The notes: generated by a model from the sequence alone, not told the origin. 64,000 nucleotides of DNA from Fischerella sp. JS2 (GCF_032393985.1 NZ_CP135918.1:5271724-5335723), one strand, 5' to 3'. Counted from the stretch's first letter, positions 39,739 to 49,852 are shown. A program made the numbers and translations.

Positions 39739-39891
39739 TTGGTGAGTCCACTTGCCGTAGTGCGATCGCCCCAAAAAGCCCAGTTGTTTGACCAAAGTGT
39801 GGAAACACATTTGCTCGACCTTGAATGTCCAGAAACACTAGCTTCAGCGCTACATGGTGTAGACCGAGCGCTACTACTGACTGGCTATTGA
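39739..39891 (+). pseudogene. NmrA-like NAD(P)-binding gene remnant
   Basis: One frame reads VVRSPQKAQLFDQSVETHLL, then LECPETLASALHGVDRALLL and TGY-stop. This is the early part of an NmrA/NAD(P)-binding atypical SDR, lacking the first glycine-rich strand and everything after. It abuts the 3' end of the DUF2855 gene. Confidence 0.65.
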
Positions 39892-41009
39892 ACCGATCGC
39901 GTCCTTAGAGAAAGCACGTAACCTTGATTTGGTTGTGAGTGACCTGCAAGTATGTCTAAGTAAGTTCTCTCTACAAGCGCCTGACCTGTGCTATTAATTA
40001 GCACAATCCACTTGCTGATTGATAGCAAAAATTGTGACCATGACTGGTCAAAATATTCATAAAAAACATTGGCTCCCAATTGCTGTACTCGCTTGTGCAT
40101 CTCCTCTGGGACAAAGAAAAACTTTGGATAGGGACCTGGAAGCTTATTATTAATTTCTAAACCGCTTTGAGGTGTGCGGTGAGTTGCACCCAGCAAACAG
40201 CTGTACTTCATGTTTTGAAAGTAATTATGGAGAGTTCTCAATAGATTTTTATCACCTGCTATATCCACATAAACCACCGATAAATTATTGGGAAGCAATT
40301 GGATCTGATCATAGGTAAGCACCTGGTTATAATATCCAAGATCCTTAACAAAGGGCAGATTTGCTGGTGAGGTAAGACCAATAATCTGACACTGAGAACT
40401 CTGCTTTCGAGATAAAAGAAACGTCAACGCGATCGCAGTCTTACTTGATGCACTGGAAATCAAAATTGCTTGCGCGCCGAAAAAGTTGTTTTCGCTTAAG
40501 AATTCGTCTAACACAAAAGCGCTCATGAACAGAGGCCAAAAAAGCGCCCAGTGATCTTCGTATTCAGGTATATAAAGGGGATTATGTTTTACCAATTGGT
40601 ATTGATTGTACAACGTCGCAAACTTATTCCTGTGCGGCGAGGCATCAACAAAGCCTTCTTGGGATACTGCATCAGGTTGCAGTATAAGATGAGTTGACAT
40701 AGGCACGAATCCAAAAACGCGATCGCCCTCTACCACATTGTCTTTTTTGGAACGAATCACCTCAGCAAAACCCCACGCTGGGATTCGTCCCCAAGCTTCG
40801 TCTGCAACAGGAAAAAAGTCCCAGTATCCTAGAGTCTCTCCTACCACAGCGTAAGAGATATTATTGGCGGTCAATGCAAACTTATCAACTTTTAAGAGTA
40901 CTTGATCTAATTCCAGATCTGCTTCTATTCCGGCAGAAACAAATTTACATTGGCTTAGGTCTTTCCGGTATACGATGAAGTCCGTGCCACTTCCAATGGT
41001 TGTTAGCAT
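39885..41009 (-). CDS. DUF2855 family protein, dehydrogenase-like
   Basis: 374 residues matching DUF2855, related to the medium-chain dehydrogenase/reductase fold. The first half is GroES-like (KVDKFALTANNISYAVVGET, then WGFAEVIRSK...GDRVFGFVPMSTH). The second half has a nucleotide-binding core (ILISSASSKTAIALTFLL). Catalytic zinc ligands are not visible, so it may act as an olefin or enone reductase-like enzyme, which is inference. It is the last gene of the proposed polyketide operon, so a role in modifying the polyketide product is plausible. Confidence 0.75.
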   Translation of the reverse strand: MLTTIGSGTDFIVYRKDLSQCKFVSAGIEADLELDQVLLKVDKFALTANNISYAVVGETLGYWDFFPVADEAWGRIPAWGFAEVIRSKKDNVVEGDRVFGFVPMSTHLILQPDAVSQEGFVDASPHRNKFATLYNQYQLVKHNPLYIPEYEDHWALFWPLFMSAFVLDEFLSENNFFGAQAILISSASSKTAIALTFLLSRKQSSQCQIIGLTSPANLPFVKDLGYYNQVLTYDQIQLLPNNLSVVYVDIAGDKNLLRTLHNYFQNMKYSCLLGATHRTPQSGLEINNKLPGPYPKFFFVPEEMHKRVQQLGANVFYEYFDQSWSQFLLSISKWIVLINSTGQALVERTYLDILAGHSQPNQGYVLSLRTRSVQ

Positions 41010-41139
41010 TGGTATTTCCTATGGAGTCTTTGATAAATAAAGCCTTATAGAAATAGTTTGAGTATTTTCAGTGGAGAATTAAGTTTTGCTACTCAACTTA
41101 ATTACTATTCCTATTTAAGTACAATAGCGTTTTCTGGCG

Positions 41140-41502
41140 CTATCCCGCAACATGCCCAAATTTTTGCATTCTTCCTGTTTCCCGCATCCGTTTTTCTACG
41201 ATTTGCCAATCTGGAAGTTGTGTACTTTCTTGATACCAATTTACCAGGCCTGCTTCGCTGCTCCACTTAACTAGTTTTGGCATGACTTGTCGATGTACTC
41301 CTTGATTACGATAGGCTTTCATTGATGCTTCATCTCGCCAGAGACTTAGCGTCCAAAATTCGCCATCTATCCACCGATATCGAGTATTGAGCTTGCCAGA
41401 GGCGCGTTCAACTTGAAGCATAGCCTGTATAACATAGAAGATCAGCAGTGGGATATAAAGAGGTGATTTCAGTCGCATATATGTAGAAGATACAAACACC
41501 AT
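41140..41502 (-). CDS. Small ABM-fold-like protein (DUF3291-type)
   Basis: 120 residues. The segment GEFWTLSLWRDEASMKAYRN, then QVMPKLVKWSSEAGLVNWYQ resembles the dimeric alpha-beta barrel of the antibiotic-biosynthesis-monooxygenase and DUF3291-like families. The N-terminus is hydrophobic (PLYIPLLIFYVIQAM), although strand character is likely. Members act as cofactor-free monooxygenases or as binding proteins. It lies between the 117-residue unknown gene (52 bases) and DUF2855 (130 bases), supporting a tailoring role in the cluster. Confidence 0.6.
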   Translation of the reverse strand: MVFVSSTYMRLKSPLYIPLLIFYVIQAMLQVERASGKLNTRYRWIDGEFWTLSLWRDEASMKAYRNQGVHRQVMPKLVKWSSEAGLVNWYQESTQLPDWQIVEKRMRETGRMQKFGHVAG

Positions 41503-41554
41503 CTTTACTCTCTCCTTTCTGTTAGTATAGAAAAATTGTGTAACAAAAATCTTT

Positions 41555-41908
41555 TTAGAAATACTGATAGCAAGTTTTTAGTGCAGGCTGACCATTTACT
41601 AAAGCTAAGTACAAATAGCATCGACCAACTTCTGAATTCCAACAAAAAATTGGAATACCGGGACTAGTTACATCTTCTGTAACTACCTCTGATAAATCTC
41701 GAAAAGTAGCTTTTTTAAAGAAATTTGCTGCCGAAAGTGCATCTGCAAGAATAAACAATAAGCCTATTTCACTTAAATCTCTACTTTCGAGTGAAATGCT
41801 ATTTCCAGACAGTAGTTCTTTCAGTTCTGACTCTGAAATACTCAATCCCAACAGATGGATTCCCTTTTGAATTTTGTAGCAGTCTAAAGTTTGAGATAAT
41901 CTGGACAT
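41555..41908 (-). CDS. Unknown 117-residue protein in the polyketide cluster
   Basis: 117 residues with no recognised family. The first 60 residues are helical (LSISESELKELLSG) and the rest is strand-rich (IPIFCWNSEVGRCYLYLALV, then KTCYQYF). No signal peptide. Its position between halogenase-like and ABM-like genes, in the same direction and with short gaps (52 and 156 bases), suggests that it is part of the biosynthetic operon. Confidence 0.55.
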   Translation of the reverse strand: MSRLSQTLDCYKIQKGIHLLGLSISESELKELLSGNSISLESRDLSEIGLLFILADALSAANFFKKATFRDLSEVVTEDVTSPGIPIFCWNSEVGRCYLYLALVNGQPALKTCYQYF

Positions 41909-42064
41909 ATTGTTGCTTTACCAAGAAGTTCCATCAGGATAGTGAGCCAACTGAAATTCTAAGGGTGTGCAACTTTGAGAAAAAACATCGCAACTCTTAT
42001 TTAAAAAACTTTTGTTTAGGTTTGTGGCGATCACTGAAGCGATCGCTACAAACAGTTATGTCAT

Positions 42065-43912
42065 TTAACTAGATACTGCAACTTCTTGAACTTTTGATGC
42101 ATTTATACCGTTTAGTTGTTGCTCGCTAGAGTTTTGAATTTTAACTTTGAGAGCAGTTATATCCTGTGTCCAAGGCTGGAGTTCAGGTCGATATTGGTAG
42201 CTTTTAAACTCTTGGTGCATTTTTGCTACCTGGCTATTAGTCGGTACACCTCTGTTCTGGAGCCAGTAACTGAGTGCGCCGAAACCAGACTTTACTGATG
42301 AGGACAGTAAGCTGAAGACATTGTAGAGATTTCGTGAAGCCAATACACCCACAAGCCCAAAGCCTTTCCACTGGAACATTATGTACCAAATGGCAAGGTA
42401 AAAGTAGGCATATGTCCCACTGACAAAAATGTTATGGCGCTTCGGTTCAAGCTTAGCGTTTTCTAGATAATTGCCAAAGTGTTGAATTGTAGAGTAGTGT
42501 CCAAGCAATTGATCAGCTCGGTAGGCATCCATTAACCCTATATTTGCACCGCGATCAACTAGCTGGCTAAACTGCTCATACACATCAGCAATCACTCTCT
42601 TAGCAGCACCAGAACCCTGCAAGTATGCACAAATATACTGCGGATCTAAGAACCATTTACCTACATACATAGGTAAAATTAACCCGAAGAACCACATATA
42701 CTCAAAGTAAATGCGCCAACTCATGATGCTTGCATGGCCCAGATGCTTAGCGTGATTTTTCATGGTGTAGTTAACCGCACCTGTGTAAGCAACATTGAAG
42801 CTGTTATAGATAGCGCGCTTTTCTTCTGCATCAGGTTCGCCAGCCAGCTTAGCACGGATGATTTCTGTGACACTTTCAATCTCAAACGAAATCATCGTTG
42901 TCCCTAAAGAATAGAAGGCATCAAAAATACAAGCTGCATCACCAAGCACATACCAATTATCTGGAGAGAACATAACCTTGCTCTTGTGGGCAAGTCTTGG
43001 TAAGTAGTGAAAGTCAACATTTTCACCACTGCTAAGCAAGTTATACAAGTTAACGTGATTTGCCTTTAGGAAGGTATAGAACTTTTCCTGAGTATTAATG
43101 TCAGAAGCCGGAATCACATCATGATGGTGGACAACACCAATTGATATTTCCTGAGTATCCTTATCTGTAGGAATCATCCACAGCCAATGACCATGACCAA
43201 ACCAGTGATTGGTGGCATAGTAATGACTGCAAGTTGCACCGTAGGGGTCATAACCATTGTGGAAAATAGTCCGATCCACATGTTTTACACGTAGCCAAGC
43301 TGAACCACTGTGTACTCCAAAAAGGTTTTCTGGGCCGAATAAGAGGTTGTCTGTCTTGTGTCCAATAATAAACTTGCGACCTGAGCCATCAATGACATGT
43401 TTAGCTTTGAGTTCTATATCTTCGTTGCCCAGCTTGACCTTGACTGTTTTGAGGGCATCCCCTGGAGTCAAATCTACATCAACCACACGACCGTTGTAGA
43501 AGGTAGCACCCATTTCTTTGTTCATTCTCAGTAAGTCCCGCTCAAATTTAGCGCGGTTCATTTGAAAAGTTTGAATGGGTGAGCGTCGATTAGACCAAAC
43601 GTGATAGTGATCGTCAGTTGTCTCTGTTTTCGCTGGGTCTTTAGCCCAGTGAAAGTTCAACCCAGATTTGGGAGGATGATTTTCGATCAAGTACTCATGG
43701 AGTCCCAATTCTTTAGATACAAACAAGGTGGCAATTTCCACCATTGATTCACCAAGTTTGAGGTCTTTGTCTGTGCGCTCCTCTGGACGAGGGTCAACCA
43801 GAGCAATTCGGATATTGGGGATTTTTAGCAAGAGGTGTCGAGCTTGACAGACTCCTACAAAGCCTGCACCCATAATGACGACATCATATTCTTGCTGTTG
43901 AATAGTATGCAT
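42065..43912 (-). CDS. Flavin-dependent halogenase-like protein A
   Basis: 615 residues from ATG 43912, chosen because GGAG lies 6 bases upstream; an in-frame TTG at 43948 is less likely. FAD-binding GAGFVG (15-20), DGSGRK (175-180) and GDAA (324-327) are visible. The halogenase hallmark WxWxIP occurs as WLWMIP (243-248). Lys82, in KSGLNFHW, lines up by eye with the catalytic lysine of flavin-dependent halogenases. The C-terminal 200 residues are unusual and include a hydrophobic stretch (YFYLAIWYIMFQWKGFG). Family members chlorinate or brominate a substrate, often carrier-bound, using FADH2 and O2. The substrate here is probably the polyketide. Confidence 0.78.
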   Translation of the reverse strand: MHTIQQQEYDVVIMGAGFVGVCQARHLLLKIPNIRIALVDPRPEERTDKDLKLGESMVEIATLFVSKELGLHEYLIENHPPKSGLNFHWAKDPAKTETTDDHYHVWSNRRSPIQTFQMNRAKFERDLLRMNKEMGATFYNGRVVDVDLTPGDALKTVKVKLGNEDIELKAKHVIDGSGRKFIIGHKTDNLLFGPENLFGVHSGSAWLRVKHVDRTIFHNGYDPYGATCSHYYATNHWFGHGHWLWMIPTDKDTQEISIGVVHHHDVIPASDINTQEKFYTFLKANHVNLYNLLSSGENVDFHYLPRLAHKSKVMFSPDNWYVLGDAACIFDAFYSLGTTMISFEIESVTEIIRAKLAGEPDAEEKRAIYNSFNVAYTGAVNYTMKNHAKHLGHASIMSWRIYFEYMWFFGLILPMYVGKWFLDPQYICAYLQGSGAAKRVIADVYEQFSQLVDRGANIGLMDAYRADQLLGHYSTIQHFGNYLENAKLEPKRHNIFVSGTYAYFYLAIWYIMFQWKGFGLVGVLASRNLYNVFSLLSSSVKSGFGALSYWLQNRGVPTNSQVAKMHQEFKSYQYRPELQPWTQDITALKVKIQNSSEQQLNGINASKVQEVAVSS

Positions 43913-44061
43913 TGACAACTCCATTTTGAATTTTGAATTTGTTAACAATCAGTTTGCAAATCAAGTCAGACCCCCACAGCAATTATGCCCACAACGAAGG
44001 AATGACAATTTAACTCCTCCTACACCCCTAGACCCTTCACCCCCACACCTATTTTCAAGTC

Positions 44062-45807
44062 TCACCTTGGCTGCAATTGTGCTTGATATCGGTAGTTTTT
44101 AAACTCCTGCCGCATCTGCACCACCTCACTATTAGTAGGTATATGTTTCATATGTTGCCAGTAAGCTCTCTCCCTTGCAGTAGCATCTAATACTCCCTTC
44201 CACAAACTGAAGAAGTTGTAGAGATGGCGTGGAGCCAGTACGCCCAAAAGACCAAAGCCTTTCCACTGAAAAAGGATGTACCAAATAGCAGTATAAAAGT
44301 AAGTATGTTTTAAGCTGGCAAAAACATTGCAATGCTTGGGTTCAAATTTTGCGTTCTCCAAGTAGTCGTCCTGAGGCTTAACAGGAGTATAATCTCCAAA
44401 CAATTGATCGGCTCGGTAGATATCCATTAAGCCGATATTTGCACCCTGCTCTACTAACTTGTTAAACTGCTCGTACACCTCAGAAATTACTCTTTGTACA
44501 CTAGGAACTTGGCTGAGATACGTGCGAATATACTCCGGGTCTAAAAACCATTTGCCTACATAAATTGGTAAAGTCAACCCAAAAAGCCACATATGCTCCA
44601 AGTAGATGCGCCAACTCATAATGCTGGCGTGTCCAAGTTGTTGGGCACGATGTTTCATCTGATAGTTGACTTGATGTGCATAGGCAATGCAGAAGTCATT
44701 ATAAGTGGAGCGCTTCTCCTCAGCATTAGACTCGTCAGCAAGTTTGGCGCGGATGATTTCTGTGATACTTTCGATGCTGAATGAAATCATTGTTGTTCCT
44801 GAAGCATAGAAAATATCAAAACAGCAAGCTGCATCACCAAGCACATACCAGTTGTCTGGCGAGAACATAACCTTACTGGTGTAAGTAATGTTTGGCAAAT
44901 AGTGAAAGTCTACATTCTCACCACTGCTGAGTAACTTATATAAATTGGTATGATTTGCCTTGAGAAAAGCATAGAACTTTTCCTGAGTATTAATATCAGA
45001 AGCAGGAATCACATCATGGTGGTGAATGACACCTATGGATATTTCTTGAGTGTACTTGTCTGTGGGAATCATCCACAGCCAGTGACCATAACCAAACCAA
45101 TGATTAGTGGCATAGTAATGGCTGCAAGTTGCACTATACGGGTCGTAACCATTGTGAAAAATGTTACGGTCTACATTTTTGACATGTACCCATGCTGATC
45201 CAACGTTGACTCCATCCAGATTTTCCGGTTTAAACAGGAGGTTATGTGTTTTTTGCCCGACAAGAAATTTGCGACCTGCACTATCAATGATATGTTTAGC
45301 TTTCAGTTCGATGTTCTTGTTGTCTAGCTGCACCTTAACTGTTTTGAGGGCATTACCTGGGGTTAAATCTAGATCAACCACACGACCTTTAAAAAAGTCA
45401 GCGCCCATCTGTTGATTCATGTGTAGCAAGTCTTGCTCAAATCTAGCGCTGTTGATTTGAGTAGAATCAAGTTCAGGTTGTCGATTGCACCAAATGTGAT
45501 AGTAGTCATCGGCAATTGCTGTTTGAGTTGGGTCTTTCGGCCAGTGGAAATTTGAGCCGACTCTGGGTAGATGATTTTCAACCACATAATCATAAAGACC
45601 CAGTTCTTTACAAACAAAAAGTGTGCCAATTTCAATCATTGACTCGCCAGGTTTGAAGTCTGCTTCTAAATCTTCTTGCAGACGAGGATCAATAAGGGCT
45701 ACTCGAATATCTGGAATCTTGAGTAACAGGTGTCGGACTTGGCAGTTACCAGCAAATCCTGTACCTAGTACTACAACGTCATATTCTGGTAATTGAGTGC
45801 TGTGCAT
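44062..45807 (-). CDS. Flavin-dependent halogenase-like protein B
   Basis: 581 residues, a close paralogue of protein A, with the same GTGFAG (15-20) and WLWMIP (243-248) motifs. At the position of Lys82 in A it has Arg82 (RVGSNFHW). If that lysine is catalytic, B may be a non-halogenating partner or oxygenase, or may bind FAD only. The C-terminal hydrophobic segment is also conserved (YFYTAIWYILFQWKGFG). It lies 62 bases downstream of the PPTase gene and 113 bases upstream of A in the direction of transcription, so it arose by tandem duplication within the operon. Confidence 0.78.
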   Translation of the reverse strand: MHSTQLPEYDVVVLGTGFAGNCQVRHLLLKIPDIRVALIDPRLQEDLEADFKPGESMIEIGTLFVCKELGLYDYVVENHLPRVGSNFHWPKDPTQTAIADDYYHIWCNRQPELDSTQINSARFEQDLLHMNQQMGADFFKGRVVDLDLTPGNALKTVKVQLDNKNIELKAKHIIDSAGRKFLVGQKTHNLLFKPENLDGVNVGSAWVHVKNVDRNIFHNGYDPYSATCSHYYATNHWFGYGHWLWMIPTDKYTQEISIGVIHHHDVIPASDINTQEKFYAFLKANHTNLYKLLSSGENVDFHYLPNITYTSKVMFSPDNWYVLGDAACCFDIFYASGTTMISFSIESITEIIRAKLADESNAEEKRSTYNDFCIAYAHQVNYQMKHRAQQLGHASIMSWRIYLEHMWLFGLTLPIYVGKWFLDPEYIRTYLSQVPSVQRVISEVYEQFNKLVEQGANIGLMDIYRADQLFGDYTPVKPQDDYLENAKFEPKHCNVFASLKHTYFYTAIWYILFQWKGFGLLGVLAPRHLYNFFSLWKGVLDATARERAYWQHMKHIPTNSEVVQMRQEFKNYRYQAQLQPR

Positions 45808-45869
45808 TCACAACTGTCTCCGTGTTAATTTTTGCGTTTGACCATAACTTTGTAATAGGAACTTATAAG

Positions 45870-46409
45870 CTAAGTATTTTGTACAACCAGCGCTACCATT
45901 CTTTGAGAACCCCGAGTTAGCCGAATTGGAAAGGTAAGAACTTGAAACTTACCCCCGGAAAATACCTCCTGAAACAGAACACAATCTTCCTTAGTTTGAG
46001 TAATCACCAAGTCGATATCTAAAGCATTGGTTGCCTTACGCACAGCCTCTACTGCTGCCCAAATACGGATACCAGCTTGGTCTAACGAGTCGTTAATACG
46101 TAACAACTGTTGCATTAATGGTTCCCGAGCAGAGCTTAACAAAGCAATCCATTCTTGCTGTGTTCTGCGTATGATTGGAGCAATATCGCAACCTTGAAGC
46201 CCATAACCAGCAACACACATGCAGACATAGTCATCATGAGAGAGAGACACATTGATAGCTTTTTCTTCTAACCCTTCAAGCACAGGTTTACCTGAATCCA
46301 GCCATTTAATTTGAATCTGTGGCAGACCTGGAGCTTGCAGAGGTATTGATGTATGGTCAATGTTGTGATCCTTAATTTCTACGGAAGTTGATAGCGATGT
46401 ATTCACCAT
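45870..46409 (-). CDS. 4'-Phosphopantetheinyl-transferase-like protein
   Basis: 179 residues. Family blocks: VSLSHDD (54-60), the metal-site motif GCDIA (73-77) in place of the usual G(I/V)DIE, and WAAVEAVRKA (117-126), equal to the WxxKEAxxK block. This organisation resembles the C-terminal PPTase domain fused to enediyne synthases, here as a separate gene 28 bases after the synthase. It should load 4'-phosphopantetheine from CoA onto Ser1084 and Ser1188 of the synthase. The alanine in the DIE motif is unusual and could weaken Mg2+ binding. Confidence 0.72.
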   Translation of the reverse strand: MVNTSLSTSVEIKDHNIDHTSIPLQAPGLPQIQIKWLDSGKPVLEGLEEKAINVSLSHDDYVCMCVAGYGLQGCDIAPIIRRTQQEWIALLSSAREPLMQQLLRINDSLDQAGIRIWAAVEAVRKATNALDIDLVITQTKEDCVLFQEVFSGGKFQVLTFPIRLTRGSQRMVALVVQNT

Positions 46410-46437
46410 TTAACACTCCTAATCAGAGGTGATGCCA

Positions 46438-49096
46438 TTATTGATTGGTATTAAGCAGCTTTGCGATCGCTCTTGAGAATACTGGGAGTTCTCGCTGATG
46501 ACGTTCTGCTCTTGATAGCTCATGTAAGCCTGGAAGATAGACTAGAGACACTTCCGGTACAGTTACCTGGAACTGCTCAGCCCAATGAGCCAACTGAGTA
46601 CACAACATTTGTTCATCTCGTTGGCTCGGCTGTGCTAGTTCTTCAGCCGTGGGATGGTCTTCGCGATGCTCTAAAATTCTTAATTGATAACCTTCAAGCC
46701 TTTCTATAATTTGCCCATCCTGAGCAAAGGCAAAGACGGTACTACGATATTGTTGACCATCCCGCTCCTCAAGGGTGGCAACTCCCATACATTTGCTGGC
46801 AACATTTTTATTTAGTTGATAAAGTTCGATACTATCAATGCCAGTGGGAAGACTAATGTCTTGTGGAATAATCAGCTGTACAACCTGAAGCAAGGAATCT
46901 CGGAAAAACGGATCTCCAAGTAGTAAAGGAGATGAAATTTCGCCAGCAAAGCTGTCCTTACCCGTAGAAGAGGATGCACGTATTTCTGTGCTGAAAACAC
47001 ACTCCTTAGCATTAAGGGTGTAAATCTGCTGTAGGCGTTGAAAGCGAGAACCCTGAAATAGCAACCAACTGTAAAGATCCTGCTGGGGTTGAATATCTAA
47101 CGGAGTCTTTGGGAGTTCGACACTAACTTTGGGCAAATCGCTATCGATGTTCAAGACAAAGGTTGCTGAGAAATGATCTACAGCAAAGCCTGTCTGTTCT
47201 GTTCTAATGCCTGCGCGCACTCTCTGTTTAGCACCAGCAGACCAATCTTCAATCACCTCTGCATGAATTTCGATGTCTACACCTGCTACAGAGTCTACTA
47301 CAATGGGTCGTTCAAGGCGAATATTTTCTATACGCAACGCTTGGAAGTGAGATTGACCTGTAGCATAGGCAATAACCTGAGCCATAGCTTCTAGACCAAA
47401 TACCGTTGGAAACAGGTACGAGCCTTTATAAATGTGATCCCTGATGTATAAGTCTTTACCTATATCCAGATGAACTCGAGAAATCACTTCTACTCCAGGT
47501 TCTATATAGATTATCTGCTCTAAAAATCTTGAGGCATCTGGGATTGGTGGCAGCTTTGGCAACCATGTATCAAATCTTGCTCTACCTGCAACCACAACTT
47601 GGCGATCGCCAGGATCGTTCAGCATCAAATTGAGAAATCTACGCACTCCTTCGTCTTTGGATATGGGGTAGAGTCCAAGCTTGACTAGAGCCGGAATACT
47701 ACCCATGCGTACTGCCATGCCAACCTCTTCCCAGCCAGTAAAGGCAATGGTAAGAACGGATGTTTCTGGATGTTCTAGCTGAAAGCGGCGCAAAATGAGG
47801 TCTAGCGCTTCATTTGAAAAAGCATACCAAGCATTGCCCGGCACACCTATGATGCCGATGATCGATCCAAAGCCCACAAATAGTTTTGGTGGCTCGTCTT
47901 GCAACGCATTGCAGAGATTCAGAACTCCAAGGACTTTAGGTGCAACTTCTGCACTTACTGTCTGTACAGAAACCTGCTCTACTCTTCTTGCCTTATTAAG
48001 TCCAGCGCCGTGGATTACCCCTGTAATTTTGCCTATCTCTTGGCGTACTTGGTGAATCAAAGCGATCGCTGCTTCGGCATTGGTAATATCACATTGATAG
48101 TATTGACAAGTTAATCCTGCCTTTGTGAAGCTTTCCAGTGTGTTAGCAATTTCGTCATTTTTGCCTTGCGGGTGGGGTGAACTACCAACTAGGGCCATAC
48201 GCACACCCGTCGCTTGGGCAAAAGCAAAGGCACAGGTAGCGGTAATACCTTTAGCACCACCTGTAACTAAAACAACATCCTCTGCTGACCAGGAAATGGG
48301 TCTTTTTTGATATGTTGCTGGATGTTGTAGAATTGGTCGGGGAACACGTCGAGTTAGTTGAGAATCATAGCCCACTGCACTATAAGTCTCAGATGTGGAA
48401 AGTTCATAGCTTATGCGTTCTATTAGCGAAGCAGGATTAACATCTGGAGAAAAATCAATCACTCTGACTTGCAAATCGGGTCGCTCAAAATGGATACTAG
48501 CTGCAAAGGCCCTTGTACAGCACTGTTCGATATTGGCGATTTGTGGTTGCTTGCCGAAGTATCCTCCACCAAACTGAATTAAAGCCAAGGTTGTGGGTCG
48601 GTGCGGTTTGCTAGAGACAGGTGTAAGTGTTGCTACAGTGTGTAAGCGCCTAATTATTTCTTGCAAACGAACGTCTGCTGACAACCCTTCGCTCGGTAGT
48701 TGAGGAAGAAAAGCAATAAAATCGGAGAAATCAACACTGTTTGTCAGCGCCTGCTCATTGGCTTCCGCAAAAGATTTAATCTGAACCTGTGCGCCTTGAG
48801 TTTGCAGTTCTTTTTGCACTGCTTCTGCCACTGTTACTTGCTCCGGAGTACATAGAAGCAGCACGTTTGCAGTTTTCCAGTGCTTTTGTTGACCTGCAAT
48901 GAGAGTTACTTGAGCTTCCTCCACATACTGAATAACAAAGTTGCGTCCCCAAGACTTTTCCCCAAAGCTTGTCAAGGTTGAGGGTTTAGGCGCATCCTTA
49001 GGGGTTTTGGGCAGATTCGACTGTGAATGCTCTGGGAAATTTAAAAGCTGCTGCAAGGCATTGGCAATCTCTGTCAATGTGGCATTAGCAAATTGT
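46438..49096 (-). pseudogene. 3' part of IS-split iterative polyketide synthase (KR-DH)
   Basis: The C-terminal fragment of the synthase gene. Counting residues from the TTG at 49077 (879 residues), it contains a ketoreductase with TGGAKGI (272-278), Ser405 and Tyr418, then a dehydratase-like domain with YIRDHIY (His548 and the hot-dog helix GSYLFPTVFGLEAMAQ), and an unassigned C-terminus of about 200 residues. Upstream, codons at 49078-49096 (FANAT) complete the second ACP and lead into the IS. No good ribosome-binding site precedes TTG 49077, so it may be translated poorly or only as a fusion. See the 5' part. Confidence 0.85.
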
Positions 49097-49852
49097 GGCG
49101 TTGCATAATAGCGGTATGAATTGAGGTCAATTAATCATGGAATGTCCACGCTGTGGATCTTGTCATAACCGTAAGAATGGAAAGAAAAGAGGTAAACAGA
49201 ATCACATTTGCTGTGATTGTGGTCGTCAATTCATTGATGTCTATAAACCACCCAGGGGCTACTCGGATGAAATCAAACAAGAATGCCTAAAAATGTACGT
49301 CAATGGTATGGGATTTCGTGGAATTGAAAGGGTGAAAAACGTTCATCATACTACCATTATTCATTGGGTTAAACGAGTGGGTACACAATTGGCGGATACA
49401 CCAAATTCAAAGGAAATTCCGCAGGTGGGAGAACTAGATGAATTAGAAACATTTATTGGTTCAAAAAAAATAAAATCTGGTTGTGGACGGCGGTAAATCA
49501 CTTTACTCAAGGTATTCTTGCTTGGGTTTTAGGTGATCGTAGTTCGACTACTTTCCAACAGTTATGGAACATTGTCCAGTGTTGGCAGAGTTATTTTTAC
49601 GTCACAGATGGATACCCTGTTTACCCTTGTTTTGTTCCTGATGGTGACCAAATTGTGAGTAAGACCTACATGACACGAGTCGAAAATGAAAACACAAGGC
49701 TTAGACATTATTTGGCTCGTCTTCATCGTAAAACTTTATGTTATTCCAAAACCGAGGAAATGCTGAGATACTCTGTTCGATTGTTATTGCACTACCTCAA
49801 ATATCGTTCTGTTCCCTTACCTGCCTAAAACATACCTTTATTCAGCAACGCC
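49097..49852 (+). mobile_element. IS1-family insertion sequence, copy 1 (756 bp)
   Basis: Terminal inverted repeats start GGCGTTGC at 49097 and end GCAACGCC at 49852, with 18 of the outer 22 bases matching. It is flanked by the 8-base duplication CAAATTGT. Length and two-frame transposase (InsA/InsB type) fit the IS1 family. It lies antisense inside the polyketide synthase gene. A second identical-looking copy is at 60685-61440. I do not know a named element. Confidence 0.92.
49137..49828 (+). CDS. IS1-family transposase (InsA-InsB, -1 frameshift)
   Basis: InsA part: 119 residues from ATG 49137, with the zinc-finger CPRCGSCHNRKNGKKRG and CCDCGR, ending at 49496. InsB part: frame -1, residues seen to 49828, including VNHFTQGILAWVLGDRSSTT and the DDE-type block ...YFYVTDGYPVY...VENENTRLRHYLARLHRKT. 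The two overlap at a run of eight A (TTCAAAAAAAATAAAATC, around 49465), where -1 slippage would make the fused 230-residue transposase, as in IS1. Confidence 0.92.
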
